A DNA stretch of 64,000 bases from Galerina marginata (lineage: Eukaryota; Basidiomycota; Agaricomycetes; Agaricales; Galerinaceae): contig JAECYW010000001.1 in the NCBI GenBank assembly GCA_023014335.1, positions 2,294,001 to 2,358,000 on the forward strand, given 5' to 3'. The notes beneath the pieces were generated by a model that worked only from the letters and a program-made list of their open reading frames with translations, was not told the DNA's origin and ran no database searches. Positions 24,002 to 36,540 of this stretch are shown piece after piece (position 1 is the stretch's first letter; every line of letters starts with the position of its first letter). Both the position numbers and the translations under genes were made by a program.

Positions 24002-26886
24002 ATGAAGTCCTCGCCGGTCTTTGATTATAAAAAGGACGGTATCGTTTTCGTTCAAAATGGAACGATATTTTACTCTCCAAATTGTGCGCGGTTGGTCAAG
24101 ATCCCGTCCGCAAACAATAGCGAACCTTTCAAGCAAGATCGTCTCAACTACTCCATGTTTAAGCAACCTACATGGTGGTCTGGGTCTTGGGGATGGCAGA
24201 GCTTCATTCCTCTATCACCATCCTTTACCTCCTTGCCCTTCGAGACATTTTGTTGGATGCCACGTATCCTAGAAGTCGGCGTCGTATGCAAACTGCCTTC
24301 CGGAGAAGAGCAAGTTGAGAGGAGGTACCAAATGGATCTAGACAACATTTCTATTTGGAAGCATCGAGAAAGTCTTCTTACGAATGCAACGCAGACCATC
24401 CGACTTCAATACACTATTCCATCAGCTCGTCCTCCCCCGCCCTCGTCATTTCATTATGATCGACCGCATAAGTCTTTCAGTATAGCCAAAAAGATGATAT
24501 GTGTATCACGGGATTGGTTTGTCGTTTGGATGGATTCCTTTCTTACATTATCTCGCAGACGAAAGTGAGGTGTCCCAGCTCTGCACCTGTCTTACCTTCC
24601 TCACCGCTACCCTTTTGGTATAATTACCTGCGTGATATCCACAAGTATCACGACTCCTGGCTCGATGGTCTCTCCTTATCGACTGTTTGCTCTTTTGATA
24701 TCAAAACTCCGCGTGCTGGAATTGTGTTTCAATGGAGTGAGCGAGACCCAACACGCCCATCAATTGATTATTTCCACGAAAACCATATTCCGATGTATTT
24801 CATGTGGACCAGCGCAGAGGAGCAAGCTATCTCAAGAGACGGTTCGCTGGCCTATCTGCAGCCGCCGACAGATCTCGTTCAGGAGGCTTTGACCTTTCTC
24901 TTCAGGACCCCAAACCCTCCTTTAGCTGGCCTCGTCATGCAACAGTACTTTAGCCTCGGTGACAACCCCGTGACGAATGAGACCCTTCAATTCCTCCGTA
25001 TTGAACATTCGCCGTCTTTTGTTTTCAACTTCGTCGCTGAAAAGTTTGTGGACCAGACTGCCTCTCTTCAAAGAGTAACGGCAGATGCATCGTTAAGCCT
25101 CAAGGTCAAAGCACTAGCGGCTTCGCAAGAGATGGAGCTTCATGCAGCAGCTGAATCGGCGGTCACCCTCCCATTTCATGGGATGCTTGACCGTGGCGAA
25201 GACACTGGGAAGTTGTATAACCACTTTGATGATTTCTTCCAAGCCAGATCCAGACGGCAAGCTGAACTCATTAAACTGGAGTCCAGACAAGATCGCCAAC
25301 GTCGCGAATCGCGCAAGCGAATTCCTGGAGTGCACAACGCCACGATGTACACCTGGGAGAAGACCCGCTCATCTGGCGGCAAAGAGCTTTACATGAGGGT
25401 TCGAGTTAACCCGGATTGCAATAAAGATGTTTACTGGGAATATCGACCATCTCAGAAGTGTTACAATGCCTACGCAAACGAATGGGATTTATGTCATGAG
25501 TTCCACTTTGGATCTGACCGTGGTTACGACTCGGGCAACGATGACTCGGGCAGCGACGACTACAACAACAATTACAACGATGGCTATGACGGCGACTACG
25601 ACAATCAGCACGATGGCGACGGCAACGGTCATTTGTACACCGCTCCCCCTGAACCAAAACCGCTTACTCCGGTGCCTCAAGGCGACTATAGGGACGCAGA
25701 TGCTGGTGATAAACCCCAATTATCTTATTCCCCAGATGTCCTTGATACCGCGAAACTGGTGTATGGCTATGTTTCGCCGTACGACCATGTCCCACCTCCT
25801 CCCACAGCGCTCAGCTGGACATCACTCCTTGGGTATTTAGGATTTGTTACCAATTTATCGGACCTCTCTGTCTCGGAGCTTGACGAACGTGCCCTTGTCG
25901 TCTTTTTCGCTCACCTTGCCAAGGACCAAGGCGCCGGAATTCCTCCTCACCTGTGGGACTTGACTGATGGCACGTTCACGTCGTCTTCAAGTCGGTTTGA
26001 TATCTCCTTTATCTCTCGTCCTTCTGAAGACCTTTTCGTTTTCTCTTCGCCTCGGTCGAGGGCATGCCAATGGGTCCTTGGTGGACATTCGGCAGCGGCA
26101 GCCTTATATGTTTGTCGTTTTATCCTCACAAATCCTGCAGCTCACACTTTACTCACTGTTGCTCATCGTCTTATTGAACGAGGCATTCCATTCCGCACCC
26201 TATTTCCCCTTGAATGCAGCCCCCGTCAGGTCACTGCCTCTCGAGAATTCACACCAACATCCCATAGGCTTCTTCTCCATAAGTTTACGTTTGCTGATTT
26301 TCAAGCTTCAATACTTCAGTGCCGGATGATTCTATTGTCTCCTCAGGGACGGGCTGCTTTGTTGCGCGGCGGGATTGTCGCTCGCATTGCCAAATTACAT
26401 ATCAGCAATGAGTGTGCACTCGAAGGCCCATTGGTCGAAGTAACTGCCCATCGAGTCGGATATCTTATGCGATCGGAAGAAGATGGTATTTGCCTGTGTG
26501 ATGATGAACTCACCGAGCATGAGATTGCGATCATTTGTGGCACATATTCACTATATACTTGTATGTATCCTCCTCCATTCCATTGTCTTTGATTCTCAAT
26601 ACTTTTATTTTTAGCACACAAACAAGAGGCCGTGTGGTCATGGTTTCCTCCTCCCTCTGCGTGGCAAGCTGCCCGTTGCGGTAACAAGTGGCTTGACTGG
26701 ACAGAGCGATGTGAAGACCTGTTCCTCAAGATCTTGTATGATATCCGGCATAACAACTTAGCACCGAAATCACGTCAAGGCTGGATTGAATATCTGAAGG
26801 GGCAGAAGCCAGCAAAAGTTTTGGCAGAGGCAAACTTCGAGCAGGCCAAAATGTTTATGACTGAACTTTTGCCTGTTCGGAGTTAG
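24002..26886 (+). CDS. Intact 924-aa orphan-family protein
   Basis: Exons 24002-24502, 24559-26560 and 26615-26886 join in phase (introns 56 and 54 nt) and stay open for 924 codons. I recognise it only as a member of an unannotated Agaricomycete family, by its C-terminus (WSWFPPPSAWQ followed by GNKWLDWTERCEDLF). Features: a Trp-rich N-terminal region, a charged basic stretch (about residues 420-440, RQDRQRRESRKR), a very low-complexity Asp/Gly/Asn/Tyr segment (about residues 480-530, spanning 25520-25640), then a globular-looking C-terminal half. No signal peptide, membrane helix or enzyme motif seen. ATG 24002 is the first in frame; an upstream exon is possible. Confidence 0.8.
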
Positions 26887-27542
26887 CTGCCTCTTTTTTG
26901 TTTGCGACTCATCTCTGCGGACACTTACCGGTCCATTGATGTGGCCCGTCATCGAGCGATTCATTTAGCCAACTGTAAAATTCAAAATTTTGTTCATATT
27001 TCCTCTTGTTGTAGATTTGCTCAAAATCGATTATATTTATAAAACTTGCCCATTCTGTATATGTTGAATTTAGCAATTGGGTTCCCTGCAACGTGAATGA
27101 TGACTCTTGAATCGGGCCAAATTTTTGCTAAATTTATTCTTCCAATTGTCTGTCGTCTTTCGGTAAAGTGACATAAAAGGTAAGATCTCGCGAAATGCAA
27201 AATTTGCGCAGATTGTATCATCTCCCTTGGATATTTATTGTCTTTTGCATGTCAGAGAATGTTTTATGAAGGATGAAATTATGTATATGGAGGAGTTAAA
27301 TAATTGCAAGTCAGTTTTGCATGGATTTTCCGGTGCGAGAAAATGACCGCCCCCAACCGTGTATATAGAACGAGTCCTATAAATAGGATTCATAATTAAA
27401 TCCGCCGTTATCAAAGTTTAAAAGATACATTCCATAGGAGAACGAAGTGTAAGCGAGAGTAGACCAGGGAAAGGACCGAAGGATCCGCAAAAAGAACTAA
27501 CCTGTCTAGTGTACGCACAGACCAAGACAAAATTCTGGAAAC
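26887..27542. other. AT-rich intergenic
   Basis: No gene or repeat supported; ends in the promoter of the gene starting at 27590. Confidence 0.6.
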
Positions 27543-27549
27543 ATATATA
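27543..27549 (+). promoter_or_regulatory. TATA box
   Basis: TATATAA about 41 bp before the ATG at 27590. Confidence 0.45.
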
Positions 27550-27589
27550 AGTTGTCCATTGGAAGAGGCGACTCCCAACACATACCATC

Positions 27590-28661
27590 ATGTCCCAAAG
27601 GAAACTCGATGAACTCGGGCTCTTCGATACTCTTTCTAAGCTTCAAAGATCAACTTCTGAACTAGTTCTGTGGTGTCCACTTACAAACCAACTGGTCAAG
27701 GTTGCCTAGTGGGTGTCGATGTACATATTTCATTTCATACCAATACCTACCGTTTCTTTCAGTCCGATGACTCGAGGAAAGCGCATTGAACCGCGAGGGA
27801 TTCCCGCCTGGATGCAGCGACGTAAAGTCAGATGGGTATGTATGTGCCCCGCTGATGGGTTGTCTAAAATACGATCCTGCCGGATTGTCGTTGCGGTCAA
27901 CAGGAATGTTTACGCATTTTGCGCAAAGAATCCCTCTCGCTGCAAGTTCTTTAGTATGTTTTGCGCAGCTTTTCTTGAGCTCAGTCACTCACAGTATCAC
28001 AGTAAACATAACGAAGGCTCATGCAGACGCCGTTCGTCAATCCGAATACTTGGCAATCCCTACCAACAGTCAGTAATCTCTATACTTGTCTGACCAGTTA
28101 AATTTCCTCACAGTCACATAGTGTCTACCACCGTCCCAGACGTAGAGGGACTTAAGAAACGTTTTTTCGATACGGTCATGCTTTCCGACGTGCTGCCATA
28201 TTTTGAAGGATATTTTGGCGAGTTCGAGTTCATGCATCCAGGCATTGCCCAAGCTGATGACAGGGTTTTCCCTTTCGAGACTGGTCCAACGCACAGTGAG
28301 ACAAATAGTCCAGTAATTGTTTCTGGGACTCATCTTGTTACTATCAGTCCGAACTGGGGTCAACCGCGTTCCTCGCTCCATTTCGGACGGCCGTCTCCGT
28401 TACTCCCCGTTGGTACACGACGTAATGACATACGATAGGCGGGCTCTGACAGCCAATGAGGCAGGCCCTTCTCGCATTCAAGACGAAGCAACCAGGCCGG
28501 CCATCCCATCAACAGCTCACTACGACTTGCTGGCCACTCTCAGACAGGGCGGTGGTATCAGTAGTCGGGACCGCGACTACTTGTTTGAGACGTGTAATTC
28601 TTGCAACTCGGTCTTGCTAACAAGTGCCATGAGGGAACATTACAAGTTTTGCCAGGGTTGA
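27590..28661 (+). CDS. Intact 287-aa protein with GRF-like zinc motif
   Basis: Five exons, 27590-27708, 27763-27953, 28003-28068, 28122-28295, 28348-28661, join in phase and end at TGA 28659-28661. Residues 56-103 hold C66-x-C68, C79, Y90-x-x-C93 and C100-K-F-F103; the spacing of the last block (aromatic, Cys, short gap, Cys-x-F-F) recalls the GRF zinc finger, which binds single-stranded DNA or RNA in other eukaryotic proteins. A conserved-looking block follows (DVLPYFEGYFGEFEF, about 143-157). The C-terminus carries CNSC...HYKFC, a second possible zinc site (C-x2-C-x10-H-x3-C). Molecular role unknown. A degenerate paralogue lies at 44.1-44.9 kb on the other strand. Confidence 0.75.
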
Positions 28662-29560
28662 GATATGATTGAAGGATGGTCCGTCCATGTTCGCTCGAGA
28701 ACAGAAGTCTTTCGCCAAGAAAGGTTATCAATTATAGTCGGATATGTGTTTCATTAAATAATAGGGGGGATGTTGGAATTGAAATACCTTTGTCGAGATA
28801 AAATATTGACTAGGACATGCAAGGGCATGCATGTATGTTGAGAACAACATTGAACATTGTGAGGAACACACAAAGACCTATGAGAACGGGCGAGCCGGAT
28901 TGTTGAATGCCGAGATCTAAATTTGAATGATTGGGCAAAGATGGCCTCCAAGTACTGAAATTACTCTCATTCGTCATTGGCATATGTATAGTAATGAAAC
29001 TACATACTGCTGAGTAACATATATAAATTCTAAACTAATTGGCCGTTGAATTAACGTCAGTACTAGCATCGACAATGATGAGTGCAGGCCGCGTCGAAGA
29101 CGCTATTCATATACCTTGTTGGGTACAGTGGCTTCTCGAGGTCAACTCCCTTCCGATCCTCGTTTATCAACTGGCTTTGGCCCGAAATCCTTAACTGGAG
29201 AAGCATGCGAACTGCAGCCTAAGTATAGAACCCACGAATCAGCAGAAAAACATTAGAATATTATAATAGAACCCTCACAGAAATATCTCGGGTCTGAGGC
29301 GAAACAAGGTAAAGTAGCGGAGGCTACTATCGGCAATCGTTAAATATTTTGATACCTGGTCATTCATAAAAAGACTCACATTTCCATTGCGAACCTGATT
29401 GTTCAATTGGTCTTGATGCTTGATATCGAGCAAGTGGTGTGCTAGCATGCTTTGGCGCAGGAAGGGATAAACCTGATATTACAGTTCTTTACGGTCAGTA
29501 TGGATGAAAGCCCCCGAGGACAGTAATTCAGATAGATGAGCGAATAAGACGAAGTAGTTC
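28662..29560. other. Intergenic
   Basis: AT-rich. A short frame from ATG at about 29075 (plus) has no support. Nothing else seen. Confidence 0.5.
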
Positions 29561-31915
29561 TCACACGCCTCGCGCCCTACTTTGCAGAACTTTGCAGGTG
29601 CCCAACTTCTTAGCGACAGGTTTGCTTTTGGGCTTCATTCTTCCTTTCAGCTTCTTTTTCGGCAACGGTTCCGGTTGTGACCCCTCTTGGTCGTCTTCAT
29701 GATGTCCCGTCTTTCCATAGGGTTGCAATTCGGCAATGCGATCAGTGACTGTAACAACATCGAGTAGGGAGTTTTCTTTCTCCTCCCTGTCTTTGTCGTC
29801 TTTAACCACACGGCGCCGTTTCTTGGAAGGCGAATCACATAGTTGAATAGACGAAAGCGGTGTTCTCCGAGTTGAAGACGAGCTGCTTGACTGTCGGTGG
29901 ATAGGAGATAATGAAGTAGTAGGTACAATGGTATAGTGGTAAATGTTCCGAGGGTTTTTCCAGTCGCTGGGGGGACGGAAGTTACGATTGCTGTAGGTGG
30001 GTGGAGAAGGATGAAACAACCGGGGTTCTCGGAGCGGAAGGAGGGATAACGTCGGTCTCGCAGCTCCAGAAGGTCTTGACCATCCCGACTCGCGAAACGG
30101 TGAAGTCGTCCATGCACAGCGATATCCACGCATTCCTCGGCCCTTCGACATCTTCGTCCGTATACCCTTCTTATCAAGAGCTCTCGAGAATAAGGCCTTT
30201 CCTGCACTATAGGAGAGCTTCAGTCAGTTTATTGGCGGCGACTTCCAGCAAACTGTGCGGAATGAGGGTTTTTATGACAACCCACAGTGTCTGTAAGACA
30301 GGCAGGCGGAGTTTGCTGCCTGTGCTTGTGCAGTGGCAGCTTGATGTCTCATCAAAGTCGGGGAGTGTATCGTCAGAACCAGGAACGCCATCGTTCGAAG
30401 GAATTGGCACACTCTCTGGCCACGAGTCAAGTAGCGGGTCTTGGGCGCGGTCAACGAGAACTAAAGGCATATTTTTGTAGAAATATCTTCTCCATCCTAT
30501 CCAATTATGTTGGTCGGCTCCATCGTCGAGGAAAATCATATACACTTAGGACGTACCTTGGAGCACTCCATCGTTAGCCTTCAGCAAATTCGTCCAAATT
30601 TCCATAACGTTGTCCTTTGAAATCATCTGCAGAACTTCTGTCATAGATAAAAGAGGACAGCTTACTGGCACTTCTGAAACAAACATATCGACATTACCGA
30701 GGACAGTTTTCCAGGCATTGGAAGACCAATGGTCTTGACATCTCTTCCCTGGTAAGATAGCGAATGTCTTCGAACAGGCCTTCGGCAAAAGGAGATCGGC
30801 ATTCCACGCGTCAACGTTTCAACCGCGTTTCTCCTAGAGATGGAGAGCGTCGTCATGTGTCGCATCGCTTCGAAGCATCTGCGCATTTGGGGCAGGTTTC
30901 GCGGCCATATATTACAGAACTTCGAGGCATTGTCGACGGACATCGTTATTCTGGGATAGACCTCTTCACTTGGTTAGTGAATCCTTTCGGTGCCCTTGGC
31001 CCTCTTTCGTCTTCGTCTTCGGAATCGATGGGCAAAGGGGCTTGGAAATGCGCCAGGTCACATGTCACATGTCACAGGCCGCCAACCAATGCAGCAGGTC
31101 GCGCAGACAGAGCTCTTGTGCCGCATGCCGAGGCCCGACAGCGTGCAATGGGCCCTTGGGTCCACAGACAGCTTTGACTGCAAGAGGACAACGAAGCCGG
31201 CGAGAACGATGTGAGCCCAAACCGGGCCAACGAACGACATGAGGTAAGTCGACGTAACTGACTGTCGTCTTTAATGTGCGTAGAATCAACGCTCCTGTGG
31301 GTTTTGTGCGAGATTTCACCCTGGGAAGAGGTATGTTGTGACAGCGTTGGCATTTCTGGTGAGAGGAATGGAGGTTAATCCATTGGTAAAACCGCCCAAG
31401 GTGTGGCAAGCTTGCGTTCACATGTTGAAGGTAGAAACGAGCAAAGGAGGGGCGTAAAGGCTGGAACAAAAACATCCGGCAGGTATGTGAACAGGTCGTG
31501 AGTTGCCTACGAATCGTAGGAAAGAGTGTTCTGCCATCGATGGTTTGAAGGTGCATATATTCGCTTTTTGCTCTCTGGTTCCTCGTTTACTGAGCTCTGT
31601 ATCCATCCCCCGATGTAATGCATGCCAGGCAATCCTATCGGCTGCTGGGCGCAAGACGAGCTCCGGAAGTCGCTGGGCTTGAATTAGACAGCGCACAGGT
31701 CTTTCGGGCGTAGGGCGTAGGCAAGTCTTCGGCGAGTTGGATGGCCAAAACGGCGGTCAATATTTCGCTCAGTTGTTTTTCTGCAACGACGCATTAGATA
31801 CTTCAAACCCAAGTTGGAAACTCGCCTTTAAATACGGCGAATACGACGGGAACTGATAGGACGACGAGGAGGAGCTTGATGACTGTATGATAAGTTGTTC
31901 TCGCCTAGACAGACC
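29561..31915 (-). pseudogene. RIF1-like fragment, frameshifted
   Basis: Minus-strand segments in several frames follow the order expected of a basidiomycete RIF1 (telomere/replication-timing, HEAT-repeat) protein. They are: HTVIKLLLVVLSVPVVFAVF near 31.88 kb; KQLSEILTAVLAIQLAEDL then DLPTPYARKTCAL near 31.75 kb; LVLRPAADRIAWHALHRG near 31.64 kb; ACHTLGGFTNGLTSIPL near 31.37 kb; GPVWAHIVLAGFVVLL near 31.2 kb; IRYLTREEMSRPLVF near 30.75 kb; WTNLLKANDGVLQ near 30.58 kb; and DVIPPSAPRTPVV near 30.03 kb. It ends in a basic Lys/Arg-rich tail at 29561. Frame changes occur at least near 31.68, 31.3, 30.77 and 30.0 kb with interior stops. The former splice donor near 31.84 kb reads GC instead of GT. 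The ends are abrupt: no N-terminus beyond 31.92 kb. Assignment is from recalled family motifs. Confidence 0.65.
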
Positions 31916-32109
31916 ATGATAGTAATATGTGATGTGCCGTGTGGATCACGATATGTGGTCTTTTCTACGACGCCCTAATGATAAGTAACCGCGTCAGAAA
32001 GTCGTTATGTAATCTTCGGCTTTGAAACCGATCCGCTCAAGCCGCGATAACTTGTGCGGTCCAAGACTCCAAGACTCCAAGCTCTACTCTCTCATGGTTT
32101 TGTACATAA

Positions 32110-34918
32110 TTAAAGATAACATTCAGGGTTATACGAATCCTCTTCAACTCCCCCATCCTCGGAAAATAAAGTAGCATCAAGGTCTTGAGAATCGCCGTCT
32201 TCATCGCGGAAATGTCTGCTTCATCTGCTTGATCGTACCAGTTCGTCAGCCCGTCCTCTGAGATATAGACATCACACTTGGAACCACTAACTAAATGGCT
32301 ATTGCTTGGGCAGGTTCAATGACGCCGGACAGACGACAAGATGACGACGACGACGAACCATTGGGTTCTGGCCAGGAAATTCAGAATCAGAAGAATGGTA
32401 GGAAATGTTGCTCGAAGGTGGGTCGATATTTTTGTCATTGTCGGGATGAGCAGGATGAGCCACTTGCTGAACTTCTTCTTCCGACAGAGGCGCAGTTCTT
32501 TCAAGTTCCTTGACTTGATTGAAGGAGAGAATACTCTATCGGCGAGTACATCTGCATAGGCGGTCGTATTGCAGATAAGGTCATCGAGTTTGCCCATTTC
32601 ACTGTGGTAATCGGGAACAGAGGAGATGATTTGCTTCTATAAACATCGCCAGGAGAAGTCGAAGTTCGTGTGGCAAATGAGGGTAAGTAGGAATTTTGAA
32701 TCTCGATCCCTTCCTTGACGCGCAAAAAAATGTTTGACATTGGGTGAGAGGGTGCTTCGGTAGAATTTGTCATCGAAATCACCGCCTCATTTTTGGAGCA
32801 GGAAGAGGATGCTACTGGCGCGCCCACGGTCTCCGTAAAAAATTTCGGCCCCTTGATGAACTTTCGGCACATTTTCTGTCAGAAGGGATGGTGTATCAGT
32901 TTCTGCAATCTCATCGGCTTGGGTTTCCCTTTCAACAGCTGCTGTGTTTGCATTCATGTTCGCAGAGTCCGAGTTCTGAGTTGTCGCCGCTGGGCCAGAT
33001 TTAATTTCATTGATGCCGGTCCATCCTTTGAGCCTGCAGCAGACAGAGACTGTTCGTAGGCCCCCTGGGAGGCATATCGACCAACAAGAAGATCTGTTTC
33101 ATGCAGCAATGAGTCAAGCGAAGGCAGATCGTGTTTGGTTGCCAGATTTTGAAGTGCGAAAGGAGGTCAGGTGTGGCATCAAGTACTTGTGCTTCTCAGA
33201 CCAAAGCCACGCTTCGTACAGTTGGATAGTAGTCGCACTTGCTAAGATTGCTTGGCCGCTTGAATCAACCAAGTTTGAGATGCGAGAAAGGGACGGCGGA
33301 TCACGACGGATCCTTGAAGTTGCAGGTCCGTAGTGATTTGAAGCAATTGAATTTATAATAGTGGCCTTCGCGTGCCAAATTTCCGGTGTTGCAATACGGT
33401 TTCGGAAGGATGAATAGTTGTTTGAAACAGAGCAGAGATATTTCTGCAAACGAAGTGTGGTCGCATACGAAGCACCATCCCCACTGACCCAAGAAAGCAG
33501 GTAAGCAGTGGCTTCGGGACCTACGTCCATTTGTTCATCAAAGTCACAAATGGCTCGAGCCATTCCTTGTGTTTCAATCTCCTTCTCTGCGCTAATTCCC
33601 AGCGGTTGAACAACAGTCTTCCGTCTTTTGCACATGCGATGCTTGGCTATCGGTGCTTGGCAGAAGCGCGACGAGATCTCCCTAGACAGGAACTTGAGTT
33701 CGGGTATGTAGTCGACTAGAACGACAGCCCAATGGAGGGCCTGTATTCGCTGACGCAGCCCAGCATCATTCCATGGACTTTCAACATTCATTGTTTCCCG
33801 CTCCTTTTGAACAATTCGCCGGAGATGACTCGGTAAATCAAACGCACCAGGCTTGCAGTCATCGAGTTGTATGGCGGCAGCTGCTGTTCCGACCTTGAGT
33901 ATGGCACTCTCGCGTGCAATTCGCCTTCGTAAACTGGGAAATACTCTTGGACATCGTCAATAACCAAATACCGCTCCGTTTCGCCTCGTTTAATGGCATC
34001 CTGAACAGCGGCTCGCAGAGCAGAAAGAGTCGAGTCTGTCAGAGAATTGAGTGCTTTTCAAACAGTGGGGTCGCTGACAATATTGCCTAGACGACTGTAG
34101 ACACGTTTGACATCGATATGGGATTTGACAGTAAAATGCCACACGCCTAAAATCATCGCAAGGTAGCCATTTGTGTAGTGGTCGCGCGCGAGTATAAACG
34201 AGCTGACAGGGTCAACTGCGACCTAAAAGCAGCTGAAAACTCGAAAAACGGTCGTACAATAACTAAAACTTACAATGGGATGCGACCTTCGCTTTTTTAA
34301 AACCACAGTTGGAATTTTTGCGCGAAGCCGTCATAGATTCGGTGAGGTATTAAGAAACCGGTGCAGAAGCCTTGTATTTCTCGATAAGAGCAGACCCACT
34401 AATCTTTCCCAATGTGTCCCAAGTTATAAGGTCAGAAACTCGGCGATTTGTCGACACTCGAAGGTGGGTGTTATCATCATTCGCAGTAAATGCATATATT
34501 TCGCTGTGAACGTGGTTGCCAACGAGATTTGTTGCCCACGAAAATAAGGAAGGACGAGCGTGAATTTATCCGCGGGCCATCCACGGGAGGTATGACGCTG
34601 AGAATGGAGCATGGCGCTCTGAGTAAAGCAGCGAGACTGGCAAAGGCGCACTGTATTTGTGGTCGTAGATCAGAGAAATGATGCCGGACATCTTAACATT
34701 ATTGCATCCTTGGAGGGATCGAGAAACCGCCTTCGCATGGTAGGAACCTCGAGGATCAGACTGCCCAGTAGTACGAGTCGGATTGTAGAACAAAATCTGC
34801 AGAAATTCCCCCACGGAATCAAATCCCAGTTTGTAAGAAGCGCATTCATTTTCTCGAATTTGAGGGCCAACTGTTGGCTGTCGCTCTGCGACGACTGACG
34901 GAGCCGTGCTTGACTCAA
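32110..34918 (-). pseudogene. DUF6589 family protein, broken
   Basis: Agaricomycete DUF6589 landmarks in order on the minus strand: NPTRTTGQSDPRG (about 34.77 kb), a segment with NLVGNH (about 34.53 kb), RVYSRLGNIVSD (about 34.1 kb), then QLDDCKPGAFDLPSHLRR (about 33.85 kb), VSGDGASYATTLRLQKYL (about 33.47 kb), TPEIWHAKAT and HYGPATS (about 33.35 kb), LATKHDLPSLDSLLHE (about 33.13 kb), GGDFDDKFY (about 32.77 kb), TAYADVLAD (about 32.56 kb), and an acidic C-terminus ending TAA at 32110-32112. In-frame stops near 34.36 and 34.07 kb, frame changes, and loss of the segment normally between the FLL and GGDFDDKFY motifs show decay. The family is abundant in mushroom genomes; its function is not established. 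Confidence 0.6.
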
Positions 34919-35454
34919 TGATCCAACCGGCCTGCTAGACTCAATAAACGGTGACCCAAGTGTAGTCGATGAGTATCATTTGGAGAAGATTGGAAGTAAG
35001 GAACTCGGGGCAGGCGACACAAGATGGTCAAAGTAAGCTGGAGGCTCTAGCACTGTGATGACGGGGGTGCTCTTGCATATTCGAGGGTATTTGACGTATC
35101 CTATCACCGCAATCGATTAGAGGACCTCATTGTCCAAGAAGTTTGTTTCAATGAAGTGACTGGAACGATCGGTATGCCGTTTGAAAGCCTGGGGTGGTTC
35201 AATAGCCACATTGTCTGTCCTTTATAGCTTTTGCAAGAAACAAGATACCAGTTGTTGCATCGACCAGACCTATGTACACCGAGAGCAATTTGAAGACAGA
35301 AGAATTCGAAAGCTTGAGCCAAGGCTTGAGCACACCTTGCGTTTGTCAGATGCTACGCGTTACGCGTTACGTGTGACCCATCCATCATTCGCGCCAGGAA
35401 TATATCATTTTCAAGCCCACCAGCTTCGCAAATGATGAGGCAATCTGGAAATCT
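34919..35454. other. Unassigned
   Basis: No supported gene. A short inverted word (CGTTACGCGTTACG near 35360) is the only oddity. Confidence 0.4.
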
Positions 35455-35990
35455 ATAAGAAATAAGAACTTCTCACAAACGGCGCAAGCATTCCTATGAA
35501 AAAGTATGCATGAAGCCTACTGGTGTGGCCAATATTATTAGAGTCATATACCAAATTATGGGCAAAGAGGAATTTGCCACATCTGTGAAGTTGAGGAAAC
35601 ATTGGATCATATATTAACTGAATGTCGAGCCTCTGGGCAGGAGACAGTGTGGAAGTTAACAGAAGAACTCTGGACTCTGAAGGAACTACCTTGGAAGGGC
35701 CCAACATTTGGAACAGCACTTGGCTGTAGCCTAGTATCTTTCAATCCAGCAAACTCCAAGAAACATCTTGTAGGCGCAAACAGACTTTTTGCTATCCTGG
35801 TATCAGAATCAGCACACCAAATCTAGAAGATAAGGTACAGGTGGAAGATCTCACATGAAGAGGATCTGGACCGAATCCTCACCAAAAATGAAGTAAGAAA
35901 AATATGGTTAAATGCCATAAACTAACAGCTGAGGTTAGACTGTCTAATGACTGATCACTATAGATATGGATGTTAAGCACTACATACCTT
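35455..35990 (+). mobile_element. 3' end of a non-LTR (Tad-like LINE) retrotransposon
   Basis: The plus-strand frame shows a zinc-knuckle-like RGICHICEVEETLDHILTEC (Cys-x2-Cys...His...Cys), then a segment of the type found after the reverse transcriptase/RNase H of basidiomycete LINEs (LFAILVSESAHQI, then RKIWLNAIN). A TAG at about 35824 interrupts the frame and further stops follow. Only the last ~180 codons remain, as expected of a 5'-truncated, old insertion. Confidence 0.65.
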
Positions 35991-36360
35991 AATTCGTAGG
36001 GCACAGAAATCCTGACGCAGCATTGAATTTTGGCGCACTGTTAGTGCAAGTTCATGCATAGACCACTTTCGGATTCCAACATTAGCATAAACATATGAGC
36101 ACCAGTATAAAACTCTGTCATATATGTCAGCGAATTCAGCAGTGGTATATGGGACCTGAGCCCAGACCCAGTAAGATAGTCGGCAGCCATAGCTCAGCCC
36201 TAGTTTTGATAAAACAGAAGTAAACATAGATATATATTCACGGAGCTGCGACATTGAATGGAATAGAAAATATACATGCCGACGCAACTGAGAGAGGCTC
36301 GATATATCCATCGGCTGACAGGGCTCAAAAATACAGGACATAAAAAACCCGTGGGGGCGT
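35991..36360. other. Unassigned, one minus-strand frame
   Basis: A 122-codon minus-strand frame (36341-35973) is Tyr/Ser/Leu-rich and without family or splice support. Confidence 0.3.
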
Positions 36361-36540
36361 GGCTGATTAGCCGAAGTACTCGGCTGAGAGATCGGCTGGG
36401 CGAGGCATGTGGGTATTTCACCACAGCCAGCGAGACTACCCAGTTGAGAGATCGAAAGGGCGGGGCGTGTCGGTGTTTCACCACAGCCAGGGAGACTACC
36501 CAGTCGAGGGATCGAAAGGGCGGGGCGTGTCGGTAGAATG
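36361..36540. repeat. 60-bp tandem repeat, two full copies plus one diverged
   Basis: CCACAGCCAG(G/C)GAGACTACC...GATCGAAAGGGCGGGGCGTGTCGG repeats with an exact 60-bp period at 36421-36480 and 36481-36540; 36361-36420 is a weaker copy. It is GC-rich against its surroundings. Confidence 0.9.
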
